This document shows, in pieces, positions 33,714 to 42,272 of a DNA stretch of 64,000 nt. This stretch comes from Waddlia chondrophila WSU 86-1044 (GTDB taxonomy: Bacteria; Chlamydiota; Chlamydiia; Chlamydiales; Waddliaceae). Under the pieces are notes generated by a model. It saw nothing but the letters and a program-made list of their open reading frames with translations, searched no databases and was not told the DNA's origin. The first letter of the stretch is position 1. Each line of letters begins with the position of its first letter. The translations under genes and the position numbers were made by a program. The stretch lies in assembly GCF_000092785.1 (NCBI RefSeq), contig NC_014225.1:186001-250000 (forward strand), read 5' to 3'.

Positions 33714-36372
33714 AGTATTTGTCCAATTTTTCTTTTGCTTTCAAGGACCAGGGACCCCCTTTGGATGCTATCGCTTGCAGCTGACGGCGTGCCAGGTCTT
33801 TCCGTCCCTGAGATTCATAAATATTTGCGCGTAGGTACATTGCGCGCAACCGTTCCGCAGACACTGCGTCGTAGTTAATCACCTTGGATAGGATCAGCAT
33901 CGCTTCATCCGTTTTTCCCTGCTCCTGAAAACTGATGCTCTGCTGAATCCAGAGATCTAAGAGTTCATCAGTGCTGAGAATTTTTCCTTTTGCTGCATCC
34001 TCGGCGCGTTGAAAACATTGCTCGGCAAAAAGAGGGTTCTCTTGCTTCATCGCAAGAACTCCTCGCTGGTACCATGCGCGAGATAGATAATAGCCGCGCG
34101 TGGTTTTAGTGAGGTGATATTTTTCTAGAATTTCGGCAAGAATGGAACTGGCGGCGTTATTGTTTGCTTGATCCAAATAGCCCTGAACAAGGAGGAGAGC
34201 GGCTTCCTCTTCAATTTTTGAGTGTTCGCAGCTTCGGCATTCCTCATAAATATTTTTTAAGAGCTCAATGGATGCCTCGTCTTTTCCTTGAGATTTGAGA
34301 GCAAACGATTGCTCAATCAGAGAGCGGAAGCGGACCATGGAAAAATAAGCGGTGTTTTGCTCCGGGATCGGCAGTTCGCTGAAGAGGCTGGCAGATGCGT
34401 TGAAAAGTTCAACCGCAAGGTGGGGATCGGAGGGCTTTTTGATTTTGCCGTTTGGAGTTTTTCTTTCACTGATTGCCTCAAGGCCTAACAGATACTTGGC
34501 AATCATGAGATAAGGAGAATGGGGAAAACGGATCTCTAGTTCGTTGAGATGTTGCACAGCGTTTGGGTTTCCGTTGAGATAGTCGCTATAGGAATAATAA
34601 CGGAAATAGGCCGCATCTGCGAGGGGGGAAAGAGGAATTTGCTCATAGGCGCGTTTTCTTCGTTGCTGGACAACCTGTTTCTCTTGACCGGATTTTTCAG
34701 CAGTTTCTGCTGCCCAGTACCACGCTTCTCCGTTAAGGTTGGTGGGAGGGGTAAGGTGTGCAAGCTTTAAAAAGGCTCGCTCAGCTTGCGCGTAGTTTCC
34801 TTCCTGAAGATGCAGCGTTCCGAGAAGATGGAGCGCCCGAGGTAAATAAGGCCCTTTGGGGTAGCTTTCAATGCAATGGTTGAGGGAATTTTCAGCGATG
34901 CTGAAGAATGTGCGCTTCTCCTCGCAATCCAATAATTGCGAGGCAACAAGCCCTTGAAGAAAATAGATTTCATCGGGGTTGCTTAATAAGGGGAAGAGAT
35001 TTTCACGGTATTGGTTGAGCAGCTGACTGATTATGGAAAGAGATCTGAGTAAACCTTCTTTGGTTTGTAAATAGTAGTGCGCGTAAATTTGCTGTTTCAG
35101 AGCGTTCACCGCAATTTTGGGATGCTCCGAATACAGTGAGTCGAAGCTTTTGCCCAATGAGACGATTGCGTGTTCGAATAACTTGCCTGCTTCTTTTTTT
35201 GTTTGAGGATTCTGATTCAGTTTTTCCCCTTCTTCAAGTTCGCTAAGCCCTTTGACATACCACGATTTGCTGTAAAGAGGAGAATCGGAAAAAGAATCGT
35301 GGACGAGCTGGCGGTGCAGCTTTTTCCTCTCTGTAAAGTCGGATGCGGATTCGGCAAGAATGAACAGCGCTTCGTGTTTGTGATCTCTTTTTTTCCATTG
35401 GACTTCAGGCCCCAGCAGTCGGTTCAGTTTCTCAACGATCTTGTCGTTAGGAGCAATGAGATGGCTTGCAAGCAGTGCTTGGCTTAAGGATAATCGAGTC
35501 CTTTCCGAGGGCTGCATGGATTCAAGTTCGTCGAATCTTGCCGCTGCTTGCTCCAAATAACGGAGATTTCCGGATGATTTTCCCATGTTGAGATAGCACC
35601 AGCCCAAATAATAAAGGGCATCTGCGTGCCATTGAAACGGCTCGAAATCTTGAGGGGGAATTGCGTTTTCAAAGGCCGAGGAGGCGTGCTCCCACTCGTT
35701 TTTACGGTAGTGGAGCTCTCCTCTAATATATTCTGCGGCAAAAGGTGAAAACTCCACTTGCAACCCTTCGAGCTGCCGCATGTGCTGCTCCGCTGCGGAG
35801 CTGTCTTCTTCAAAAACAGCAATGCGCGCAAGGTAAAGCTGTCCAAGAGCGTAAAGTTTCGGTTGGTTTCCTTTGAGGGGGATTTTATTAAATGCGGCTT
35901 TCGCTTTCATCATCTGTTTTTGTTGAAAAAATGCAAGGCCAAGCTCGAATTTGGCGTCGTCGGCATAGACCTCTTGTGCACGTTTTTTCATTTTAAGGAA
36001 ATGTTCGAGTGGAGAGATGGCGCGCTCGTATTGCTGCAGCTTGTTCAAACTTTTTCCTAAAAGAAAGAGGCATTCTAAAGAAGAATCACTATCATCTTCC
36101 ATAAAGGATTCGCTGCCGGCGTCGGAAAAAAGAGCGACGATCTCCTGATACCGTTTTTTGATGTAGTAGCTTTTGGCTAGTTGTCTTTTGATGTACGCTT
36201 CATGAGGGCTTGGACGAGGCTCTAGATGCAATGCTTCAAGATAAAGCGCTTCGGCTTGATCGAATAGGGTTGCTTCAAAGTAACGATCAGCTTTTTCCAA
36301 ACAGCCTTTATCCATTCCATATAGTGGCATGGAGAGGGTGAACAGCGATGCGATAAGAAGTTGTTTCTTCAT
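33700..36372 (-). CDS. Large secreted TPR-repeat protein
   Basis: An 890-residue protein from the ATG at 36372, which gives a clean signal peptide (MKKQLLIASLFTLSMPLYG); an upstream in-frame ATG adds ten hydrophilic residues and is less likely. The rest is helical with many TPR-like units (YFEATLFDQAEALYLEALHL, LGTLHLQEGNYAQAERAFLK, QGKTDEAMLILSKVI), resembling BamD/YbgF-type periplasmic scaffolds but far longer. It is the first gene of the ExbB-ExbD-TonB/TolA-like operon, so it may be a periplasmic scaffold of this envelope machine, in the place taken by YbgF (CpoB) in Tol-Pal loci. Confidence 0.75.
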   Translation of the reverse strand: MKKQLLIASLFTLSMPLYGMDKGCLEKADRYFEATLFDQAEALYLEALHLEPRPSPHEAYIKRQLAKSYYIKKRYQEIVALFSDAGSESFMEDDSDSSLECLFLLGKSLNKLQQYERAISPLEHFLKMKKRAQEVYADDAKFELGLAFFQQKQMMKAKAAFNKIPLKGNQPKLYALGQLYLARIAVFEEDSSAAEQHMRQLEGLQVEFSPFAAEYIRGELHYRKNEWEHASSAFENAIPPQDFEPFQWHADALYYLGWCYLNMGKSSGNLRYLEQAAARFDELESMQPSERTRLSLSQALLASHLIAPNDKIVEKLNRLLGPEVQWKKRDHKHEALFILAESASDFTERKKLHRQLVHDSFSDSPLYSKSWYVKGLSELEEGEKLNQNPQTKKEAGKLFEHAIVSLGKSFDSLYSEHPKIAVNALKQQIYAHYYLQTKEGLLRSLSIISQLLNQYRENLFPLLSNPDEIYFLQGLVASQLLDCEEKRTFFSIAENSLNHCIESYPKGPYLPRALHLLGTLHLQEGNYAQAERAFLKLAHLTPPTNLNGEAWYWAAETAEKSGQEKQVVQQRRKRAYEQIPLSPLADAAYFRYYSYSDYLNGNPNAVQHLNELEIRFPHSPYLMIAKYLLGLEAISERKTPNGKIKKPSDPHLAVELFNASASLFSELPIPEQNTAYFSMVRFRSLIEQSFALKSQGKDEASIELLKNIYEECRSCEHSKIEEEAALLLVQGYLDQANNNAASSILAEILEKYHLTKTTRGYYLSRAWYQRGVLAMKQENPLFAEQCFQRAEDAAKGKILSTDELLDLWIQQSISFQEQGKTDEAMLILSKVINYDAVSAERLRAMYLRANIYESQGRKDLARRQLQAIASKGGPWSLKAKEKLDKYYGYQ

Positions 36373-36544
36373 GCAAGATAGAATATCACGATCGTTGTTC
36401 AAATTCCAATTTTGAAAATTGACCGGTTAAATTTATCAATTTTTTTCGCAAATATCAAGAAATATGTTGCATAATAATACCTAAAAAAATATTCAGATAA
36501 TTGTCATGAAAAACTCTATGAATCAAATAAGGAGGGGCATTTAC

Positions 36545-36985
36545 ATGGCGCTCAGTAAAACTATCAACGAAATGAGGAGCCTTTTTACAGGTCTAATCGA
36601 TGACCTTCAAAAGGCTGAAGCAGGTAACAAAGCTGCCTCTCAGCGTGTAAGAACAGGGACGATCCGTTTAGAAAAAGTGGCTAAATTGTATCGCAAAGAA
36701 TCTATCAAAGCTGAGAAATCTTCTAAAGGCAAAAAGAAAGCGGTAAAGAAAACTGCTAAGAAAGCCGTTGCCAAGAAGCCTGCAAAAAAAGCTGCGGCCA
36801 AGAAAAAGCCTGCAGCAAAGAAGGCGGTAGCTAAAAAAACGACGGCTGCTAAAAAGCCTGCAGCTAAACAAGCTGTTAAAAAACCAGCAAAGAAAAAAGC
36901 TGCAAAGAAAACGACAGCTAGAGCTAGAGCTTTAACAGTTAAAAGAAAGCAAACAGCTAAACTTCCTAGAAAAAGAGCTAGATAG
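36545..36985 (+). CDS. hctA: Histone H1-like developmental protein HctA (Hc1)
   Basis: A 146-residue very basic protein. The N-terminal ~60 residues (MALSKTINEMRSLFTGL..., GNKAASQRVRTGTIRLEKVA, YRKESIKAEK) match chlamydial Hc1, followed by an Ala/Lys repeat tail (KKAAAKKKPAAKKAVAKK). Hc1 condenses the nucleoid as reticulate bodies turn into elementary bodies. The ATG at 36545 is preceded by AAGGAGGGGC at good spacing, so it is preferred over 36506. The tail is longer than in C. trachomatis (~125 aa). Expected to be late-expressed and, in Chlamydiaceae, repressed by the sRNA IhtA; no such RNA was seen here. Confidence 0.93.
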   Translation: MALSKTINEMRSLFTGLIDDLQKAEAGNKAASQRVRTGTIRLEKVAKLYRKESIKAEKSSKGKKKAVKKTAKKAVAKKPAKKAAAKKKPAAKKAVAKKTTAAKKPAAKQAVKKPAKKKAAKKTTARARALTVKRKQTAKLPRKRAR

Positions 36986-37011
36986 TCTTTCTCTCACGAT
37001 TTCAATTGATG

Positions 37012-37038
37012 AAAGGGAGGCATTCGTCTCCCTTTTTT
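37012..37038 (+). terminator. Rho-independent terminator after hctA
   Basis: AAAGGGAG (37012-37019) pairs with CTCCCTTT (from 37028) and ends in a T-run, 27 bases after the hctA stop. It isolates hctA as a single-gene transcript. Confidence 0.8.
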
Positions 37039-37108
37039 CTTATAAATTCTCATCGTCATTATTTGGGTTCATCGACTATACTGGAATTCTTAAATTATTC
37101 AATTTTTT

Positions 37109-38557
37109 ATGTCTATACGTAATAAGCAGTGTCAAGTCGAAGTTGATATTGTCAACTTCTCCAAAAAAGGCAATGGCATTGGCTATTTCCTCAGGCAAGA
37201 TGAACAAACTTGGCCTGTGGAAGTTTCCTTTGCCGTTCCCGGCGATCGAGTAAAAACGACTCTTTCAAGAAAACGGTCAGGAATTTATCGCAGCCGCCTT
37301 GATGAAATCATGGCGCCGTCTCCAGATAGAATTGCTCCAAAATGCTCGCATTTTGGAGTGTGCGGCGGGTGCAGATGGCAGCAGATGCCTTATTCCAAAC
37401 AACTGAAAGAAAAAGAATTGTTGATTCAGCATCAATTTGGACATTTGCTGACCGATTCTGTTGATCTCTATCAGATTGTGCCGTGCGATACGCCCTGGAA
37501 TTACCGAAATAAAATGGAGTTTTCCTTTTCAACCGATCTTGAAGGCAATAAATATCTCGGGTTGATGATGGATCAGGGAAGAGGAAAAGTGATGGATTTG
37601 CAGGAGTGCCATTTGACCAACCCGTGGTTTATCGAAACAGTTTCGGCAGTAAGGGATTGGTGGGAAGAATCGGAATTAGAGGCCTACCATTCATACAAGG
37701 ATTTAGGATCGTTACGCACATTGACTGTGCGCGAGGGAATCCGCACCGGAGATCGGATGGTCAACTTGACCGTGTCGGGAAATCCCGACTTTGCCCTCAA
37801 AAAGCACCACTTGGAGGGATTTGTTGCTTTTGTAAGGGATGCCATCGAACCTGTCGACCCCGACAAAAGACTGAGTATTTTTTTGACCATCCAACAAATT
37901 AAAAAAGGGTATCCTACCCAGTTTTATGAGATGCATTTGTATGGTGCTGATACAATCCGCGAGGAGCTGCATATTCAAATGCTGACAGAAGGGGGCTTGG
38001 AGCCCTTGCTATTCCACATCAGCCCTGCAGCGTTTTTTCAGCCAAATACGCTGCAAGCAGAAAAGCTTTATTCTCTCGCGTTGGAACTTGCTCAAATTTC
38101 AAAAGAACAGGTCGTTTACGATCTTTATTGCGGGACGGGAACTCTTGGGATTTGTGCTGCGAAAAGAGCAAAACAGGTTGTCGGGGTGGAGCTCTCTCCT
38201 GAGTCGGCGCATGATGCCCGCCATAACGCCAAAGAGAATCGGATTGAAAATCTCACAATTTTAACAGGAGCTGTGCGAAGGGTGCTAGAGGAGATCAAAG
38301 AGAAAGAGTTATTTCCCGATCCCGATGTGGTGATGGTCGATCCGCCGCGGGCAGGGTTGGATCCGCATGCAATCAAGCATCTGTTGGAGCTTGGGCCGCC
38401 AAAGATTGTTTATGTTTCTTGCAATCCTGCAACCCAAGTCGAAAATGTTAAAGAGTTCCTGAAAGACGGTTATGTATTGAAAGCAGTTCAGCCGGTCGAT
38501 CAATTTCCTCAGACAGTTCACATTGAAAATATTGTTTTACTTGCTAAAAAATCATGA
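37109..38557 (+). CDS. rlmD: 23S rRNA (uracil-5-)-methyltransferase, RumA/RlmD type
   Basis: A 482-residue protein. N-terminal TRAM domain (residues ~1-60), then a cluster CSHFGVCGGCRWQQM (~76-90) and a fourth Cys in DLQECHLTN, fitting the [4Fe-4S] site. The SAM fold is marked by VYDLYCGTGTLGICAAK near 336, and the catalytic loop by YVSCNPATQ near 436 with the nucleophilic Cys. It converts U1939 (and/or U747 by related enzymes) of 23S rRNA to m5U. Its stop overlaps the tgt ATG by four bases, so the two RNA-modification genes are coupled. Confidence 0.9.
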   Translation: MSIRNKQCQVEVDIVNFSKKGNGIGYFLRQDEQTWPVEVSFAVPGDRVKTTLSRKRSGIYRSRLDEIMAPSPDRIAPKCSHFGVCGGCRWQQMPYSKQLKEKELLIQHQFGHLLTDSVDLYQIVPCDTPWNYRNKMEFSFSTDLEGNKYLGLMMDQGRGKVMDLQECHLTNPWFIETVSAVRDWWEESELEAYHSYKDLGSLRTLTVREGIRTGDRMVNLTVSGNPDFALKKHHLEGFVAFVRDAIEPVDPDKRLSIFLTIQQIKKGYPTQFYEMHLYGADTIREELHIQMLTEGGLEPLLFHISPAAFFQPNTLQAEKLYSLALELAQISKEQVVYDLYCGTGTLGICAAKRAKQVVGVELSPESAHDARHNAKENRIENLTILTGAVRRVLEEIKEKELFPDPDVVMVDPPRAGLDPHAIKHLLELGPPKIVYVSCNPATQVENVKEFLKDGYVLKAVQPVDQFPQTVHIENIVLLAKKS

Positions 38558-39651
38558 AATTTCATCTTATCAAATCCGATTTGGAGAGTAAAGCTCGTCT
38601 GGGAGAGTTGGAAACAGCTCATGGGAAAATTCCGACTCCTATTTTCATGCCGGTAGGTACCAGAGGAGCTGTCAAAACGATCACAAACCAGCATCTGCTT
38701 GAGATGGATGCAAAGATTATCCTTGGAAACACCTATCATCTGATGCTGCGGCCGGGAATGGAGATCATGAAAAAAGCGGGTGGCTTGCATCGATTGATGA
38801 ATTGGGACAGGCCGATTCTCACAGATTCCGGCGGATTTCAAGTCTTTTCACTGTCCAGCTTGAATAAAGTAACCGAGGAGGGTGTGTATTTCCAATCCCA
38901 TATTGATGGTTCTCGCCACTTTCTAGGGCCTGAAGAGAGCATGGAAATTCAAAAGGCGATCGGATCGGATATTGTCATGGCGTTTGACGAATGCTCTCCT
39001 TATCCCGCCAGTCGCGACAGGATTGAAAAAGCGATGGAGCGCACTCTGAGATGGGAAAAAAGGAGCCGCGACTATGAGTTGGGAGAGCATCAAGCTCTTT
39101 TTGCAATCACGCAGGGGGGAATGTTTAGCGACTTGCGCGAGCAGTCGACGAAAGAATTGGCGAAGATAGATTTTGATGGCTATGCAATCGGAGGTTTATC
39201 TGTTGGAGAGCCGGCGGAGATGATGTATGAGATGCTTGATGTTTCCGAACCTTACCTTCCGAAAGACAAACCTCGTTATCTTATGGGCGTTGGCACTCCG
39301 CGCAACATTATCGAAGCAGTTATGCGGGGAGTTGATCTGTTCGACTGTGTGCTTCCGACTCGCAACGCGCGCAATGGAACAGCCTTCACTTGGTCGGGCA
39401 AAGTTTCGATCAAGGCTGGTAAATATGCAGAAGACTTTACTCCTCTCGACCCCAATTTAGATTGTTATACCTCTCAATTTAGCAAGGCGTATATCCGTCA
39501 TTTGCTGAATGTCAATGAAATCACAGGATTGTCCTTAGTGACGATGCAGAATCTCTCTTTTTACCTTGATTTCATGGAGAAAATTCGGCAAGCTATTCAA
39601 AATGAAACTTTATCCGAATTTTATGCTAATATTTGCGAAATTTACCCGTGA
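38554..39651 (+). CDS. tgt: Queuine/preQ1 tRNA-ribosyltransferase with reduced zinc site
   Basis: A 365-residue TGT. Catalytic motifs are intact: ILTDSGGFQVFSL (~89-101) with the general-acid Asp, GGLSVGEP, and FDCVLPTRNARNGTAF (~265-280) with the nucleophile Asp. It exchanges guanine-34 of GUN anticodons for a 7-deazaguanine. Unusually, the zinc motif C-x-C-x-x-C...H of bacterial TGT reads LDCYTSQFS...TMQNLSF, so only one of four ligands remains. No other queuosine gene is in the window, consistent with base salvage from the host. Start ATGA overlaps rlmD. Confidence 0.93.
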   Translation: MKFHLIKSDLESKARLGELETAHGKIPTPIFMPVGTRGAVKTITNQHLLEMDAKIILGNTYHLMLRPGMEIMKKAGGLHRLMNWDRPILTDSGGFQVFSLSSLNKVTEEGVYFQSHIDGSRHFLGPEESMEIQKAIGSDIVMAFDECSPYPASRDRIEKAMERTLRWEKRSRDYELGEHQALFAITQGGMFSDLREQSTKELAKIDFDGYAIGGLSVGEPAEMMYEMLDVSEPYLPKDKPRYLMGVGTPRNIIEAVMRGVDLFDCVLPTRNARNGTAFTWSGKVSIKAGKYAEDFTPLDPNLDCYTSQFSKAYIRHLLNVNEITGLSLVTMQNLSFYLDFMEKIRQAIQNETLSEFYANICEIYP

Positions 39652-39699
39652 TCGCATCACTGAAAGACGATGCGATCTCATGACATTAATGGTTTATTT

Positions 39700-40065
39700 A
39701 TGAAGACATTGACTTTGACTGCATTTCTCACTGTATTAACAAGCTCGGCTCTATTTGCTCAGGATGGCGGCACCCGCCCTGAACCCGGGATGTTGCAGCC
39801 GATCATGATGATCGCTATTGCAATGGCATTTTTCTACTTTATTTTGTGGCGTCCGGAGCAAAAGCGCAGGAAGGCGTTGGAGGAGCAGCGTTCCAGTTTG
39901 AAGAAAGGAGACAAGGTGACTGTAATGGGAATTATCGGTCATATTGATCGCGATCAAGGAGATACTGTCATTCTTAAAATGATTGATGGAAATAAGATCG
40001 AAGTTTTAAAGGGAGCCATCACTGATGTTGTTTCCGCTTCGGAGTCGGAAAATCAAAAAGAGTGA
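39700..40065 (+). CDS. yajC: Sec translocon accessory protein YajC
   Basis: A 121-residue protein. MKTLTLTAFLTVLTSSALFA is a signal-like N-terminus, then one membrane helix (PIMMIAIAMAFFYFILWRPE) and the YajC core RKALEEQRSSLKKGDKVTVM with GIIGHI. YajC associates with SecDF-SecYEG. The tgt-yajC order is conserved in many bacteria. The start at 39700 is preferred over 39670 because it yields the usual length and signal-like start. The extra N-terminal signal-like helix before the core helix is longer than in E. coli YajC. Confidence 0.92.
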   Translation: MKTLTLTAFLTVLTSSALFAQDGGTRPEPGMLQPIMMIAIAMAFFYFILWRPEQKRRKALEEQRSSLKKGDKVTVMGIIGHIDRDQGDTVILKMIDGNKIEVLKGAITDVVSASESENQKE

Positions 40066-40720
40066 TTTTTTGATTCAAAGGCAAAAGATGGTGAAGCGGC
40101 AGCTTCTGCCGCGTGCTATTCATGATTCCGCCACTTTGGACAGTATGTCTAAAGTGCCCCGCCATCTCTTTGTCCCTTCTGAAAGCGTTTCTTATGCTTA
40201 TGAAGACTCGCCTCTTCAAATTGGCTGCGGCCAGACGATCAGCCAACCCTATATTGTTGCTTTGATGGCTCAGTCTGCCCTTTTGAATTCTAACGCAGTT
40301 GTTTTGGAGATCGGGACAGGCAGCGGATACGGAGCTGCTGTTTTATCTCATTTGTGCAGCTCTGTGTACACGATCGAAAGGGTCCCTGAATTAGCTAAGG
40401 AGAGCCGTTTAAGGCTTCAAACCTTAGGTTATGAAAATGTCTATGTGAAACTCGATGATGGAACATTGGGGTGGCCTGAGCATGCGCCTTATGACGCCAT
40501 CTTGGTGACCGCTTCCTCTCCGACGTTCCCTCAAGCATTGATCGAACAGTTAAAAGAAGGCGGGAGGTTGATCGTTCCGGTTGGCAGTAGAAACGCACAG
40601 AATTTGATCCGGTTGACGAAAACTGGGCAGGAGGCTTTCCGCAAAGAGAATTTGGGGTCTGTCCGTTTCGTCCCTTTGATTGGAGAACAGGGCTGGCCGT
40701 TGGATGAAAAGGGATCATAA
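40025..40720 (+). CDS. pcm: Protein-L-isoaspartate O-methyltransferase
   Basis: Up to 231 residues. The PCMT fold is clear: QMVKRQL-like start region, VPRHLFVPSESVSYAYEDSP, GCGQTISQPYIVALM, SAM motif VLEIGTGSGYGAAVLSHL (~98-115) and LIVPVGSRNAQNLIRLTK. It repairs isoaspartyl damage by methylation with S-adenosylmethionine. The start is uncertain: ATG 40025 overlaps yajC by 41 bases, a TTG at 40070 follows AAAGAG, and ATG 40088 would cut into the conserved first helix. The core call is unaffected. Confidence 0.92.
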   Translation: MLFPLRSRKIKKSDFLIQRQKMVKRQLLPRAIHDSATLDSMSKVPRHLFVPSESVSYAYEDSPLQIGCGQTISQPYIVALMAQSALLNSNAVVLEIGTGSGYGAAVLSHLCSSVYTIERVPELAKESRLRLQTLGYENVYVKLDDGTLGWPEHAPYDAILVTASSPTFPQALIEQLKEGGRLIVPVGSRNAQNLIRLTKTGQEAFRKENLGSVRFVPLIGEQGWPLDEKGS

Positions 40721-40735
40721 TCATTCGATATCTTT

Positions 40736-40898
40736 AACCCCTGATTGCGACCTAATCCCCGGATAAACATCTGATAGCTGAACGTCATCTTTTTCATTTT
40801 TCTCCTCAGGAATGTAGGAACATTCCCTTTGTCACAAACTAAAAAATCTGCCGTCCATCTACAGCGTTTATCCGGGGATTAGGTCGCAATCAGGGGTT
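40736..40898. mobile_element. MITE-like element with 33-bp perfect inverted repeats
   Basis: AACCCCTGATTGCGACCTAA onward at 40736-40768 is repeated exactly as reverse complement at 40866-40898. The 97-base centre has no ORF but includes a small palindrome GGAATGTAGGAACATTCC (40810-40827). Total length is 163 bp. The arms differ from those of the element at 11021. It fills most of the 213-bp gap between pcm and the next gene and could also act as a strong bidirectional terminator. Confidence 0.7.
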
Positions 40899-40933
40899 TT
40901 AAAAAAAATATCGATTTTGGTATTTCCATACTT

Positions 40934-42247
40934 ATGAGCACTGATAAACTTCTCGACACACATCAAAAAGCATTATCGATCAACTTGGATGATTCGATCT
41001 ACGGCTCTTTAGTGGAAATCGGAGCTGGGCAGGATGCTGCAGCTCATTTCTTCCGCTCAGGAGGAGCTTCGGGGACGATTGCGAAAACGATGTCTGCATA
41101 TGACATGAAGGTCAGCGATGAAATTTACGGAAAAGCTTCCCGATACGTTTCTCGGGAGAGACTGACGACGATTGTGGACCGTGAGTATTCTTTGCTTGAA
41201 GAGAGGTTGAAAGAACTTAGAGGGGAAAAAAGTCGTTTTTTCTCATTTGCCAACACCGTCTCAGCTCGCAATTATCAAGGAACCAACATCTGCCATGGAT
41301 GGATGGGAATCAGATTCCAAACAGCCCCCAAGTCTACGACTAACCAGGTCATTATTCATGTCAATATGAGGGATGAGACCAATCTGCTTCAGCAGCAGGC
41401 GCTTGGAATTTTGGGAATCAACCTGATTTATGCTTCTTATCACTATTTAGATAATCTTGAGCATTTTCTTGATAGCTTGCTTGACTCTTTGCGGATTGAG
41501 AGGATGGAGGTAGATTTCATTCACCTTGAAGGTCCTGCGTTCGAAGAAGTGGACAATATCTCTATGAACCTAAATCTGGTCAAACAGGGGCTTTGCCATG
41601 CGGTGATGTTTACACCTAACAAGAGGGAAGCTGCGCCTCCGTTGGATCTTTTATACAAGTGTCCGATTGTGGTTGAAAGGGGATTGTTTCGCTTCGATCA
41701 TCCTGTGTATCTGAAGATCTTGGAAAAATCGCTTGATTTCTTAAGGTCTGAGGGTCAATTAAACAAAGAGCCTGTTTCTTTTTTTGAGATGACGATCAAA
41801 AATGTTGATGAACATCAAAATCATGTATCCAAAGATTGCACATTGAAATTGATGAAATTAGGGTATCCCGTGATGGTTTCTTCATTTGCGGAAACATATA
41901 AGCTGACAGGCTATTTAGGCCGTTATACAAGCGAAAGCCTCCGTTTTTCTCAAGGGATCGGCAATCTCATCCAGGTCATGCAAGAGAGGTTCTATGAAAA
42001 TCTTGATAGCGGGATTTTGTCTGCAATGAGCCAGTTGTTTGCAAAAGATGTCAAACTTTACGTTTTTGGAATGGAAGTGGAAGCTTTGAAGGAGCAAATG
42101 GAAACGGATAGATTTGATCTGTCTTATTGGGATATTCCTAAAGAAGGGATTGCCAATTTGCACAACATCTCTCCCCGTGGGCATATGCGTCATCTTTATG
42201 CCTATCTTTTAGAAAAGGGAGCGCTTTTAGATATCCCCTTTTCTTAG
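40934..42247 (+). CDS. Conserved protein of unknown function (LLDTHQKAL family)
   Basis: A 437-residue soluble protein that I recognise as a member of a conserved family in proteobacteria and others, starting LLDTHQKALSINLDDSIYGS and containing EIGAGQDAAAHFFRSGGASG, MSAYDMKVSDEIYGKASRYV and FANTVSARNYQGTNICHGWM. Members are often mislabelled (for example as TonB-dependent receptors), but the sequence shows no signal peptide or beta-barrel. No catalytic motif of a known enzyme is identified. Function remains open. The stop TAG is part of a solo repeat arm related to the element at 11021. Confidence 0.75.
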   Translation: MSTDKLLDTHQKALSINLDDSIYGSLVEIGAGQDAAAHFFRSGGASGTIAKTMSAYDMKVSDEIYGKASRYVSRERLTTIVDREYSLLEERLKELRGEKSRFFSFANTVSARNYQGTNICHGWMGIRFQTAPKSTTNQVIIHVNMRDETNLLQQQALGILGINLIYASYHYLDNLEHFLDSLLDSLRIERMEVDFIHLEGPAFEEVDNISMNLNLVKQGLCHAVMFTPNKREAAPPLDLLYKCPIVVERGLFRFDHPVYLKILEKSLDFLRSEGQLNKEPVSFFEMTIKNVDEHQNHVSKDCTLKLMKLGYPVMVSSFAETYKLTGYLGRYTSESLRFSQGIGNLIQVMQERFYENLDSGILSAMSQLFAKDVKLYVFGMEVEALKEQMETDRFDLSYWDIPKEGIANLHNISPRGHMRHLYAYLLEKGALLDIPFS

Positions 42248-42272
42248 AACGTGTAGGCGATTTAAAGGGGAT
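42245..42272 (+). repeat. Solo copy of the 11021-element terminal repeat
   Basis: TTAGAACGTGTAGGCGATTT and the following AAAGGGGAT match the arm at 11021-11048 with about four differences. No second arm was seen nearby. It supplies or overlaps the stop codon of the preceding gene and lies between two convergent genes. Confidence 0.5.

Noticed and set aside
36668-36871. Minus-strand Arg/Phe-rich ORF in hctA
   Set aside because: Antisense reading of the Ala/Lys repeat; no support as a gene.
40733-40900. Palindrome downstream of pcm as a simple terminator
   Set aside because: The 33-bp perfect arms with a 97-base spacer and no T-run tied to a short stem fit a mini-element better.
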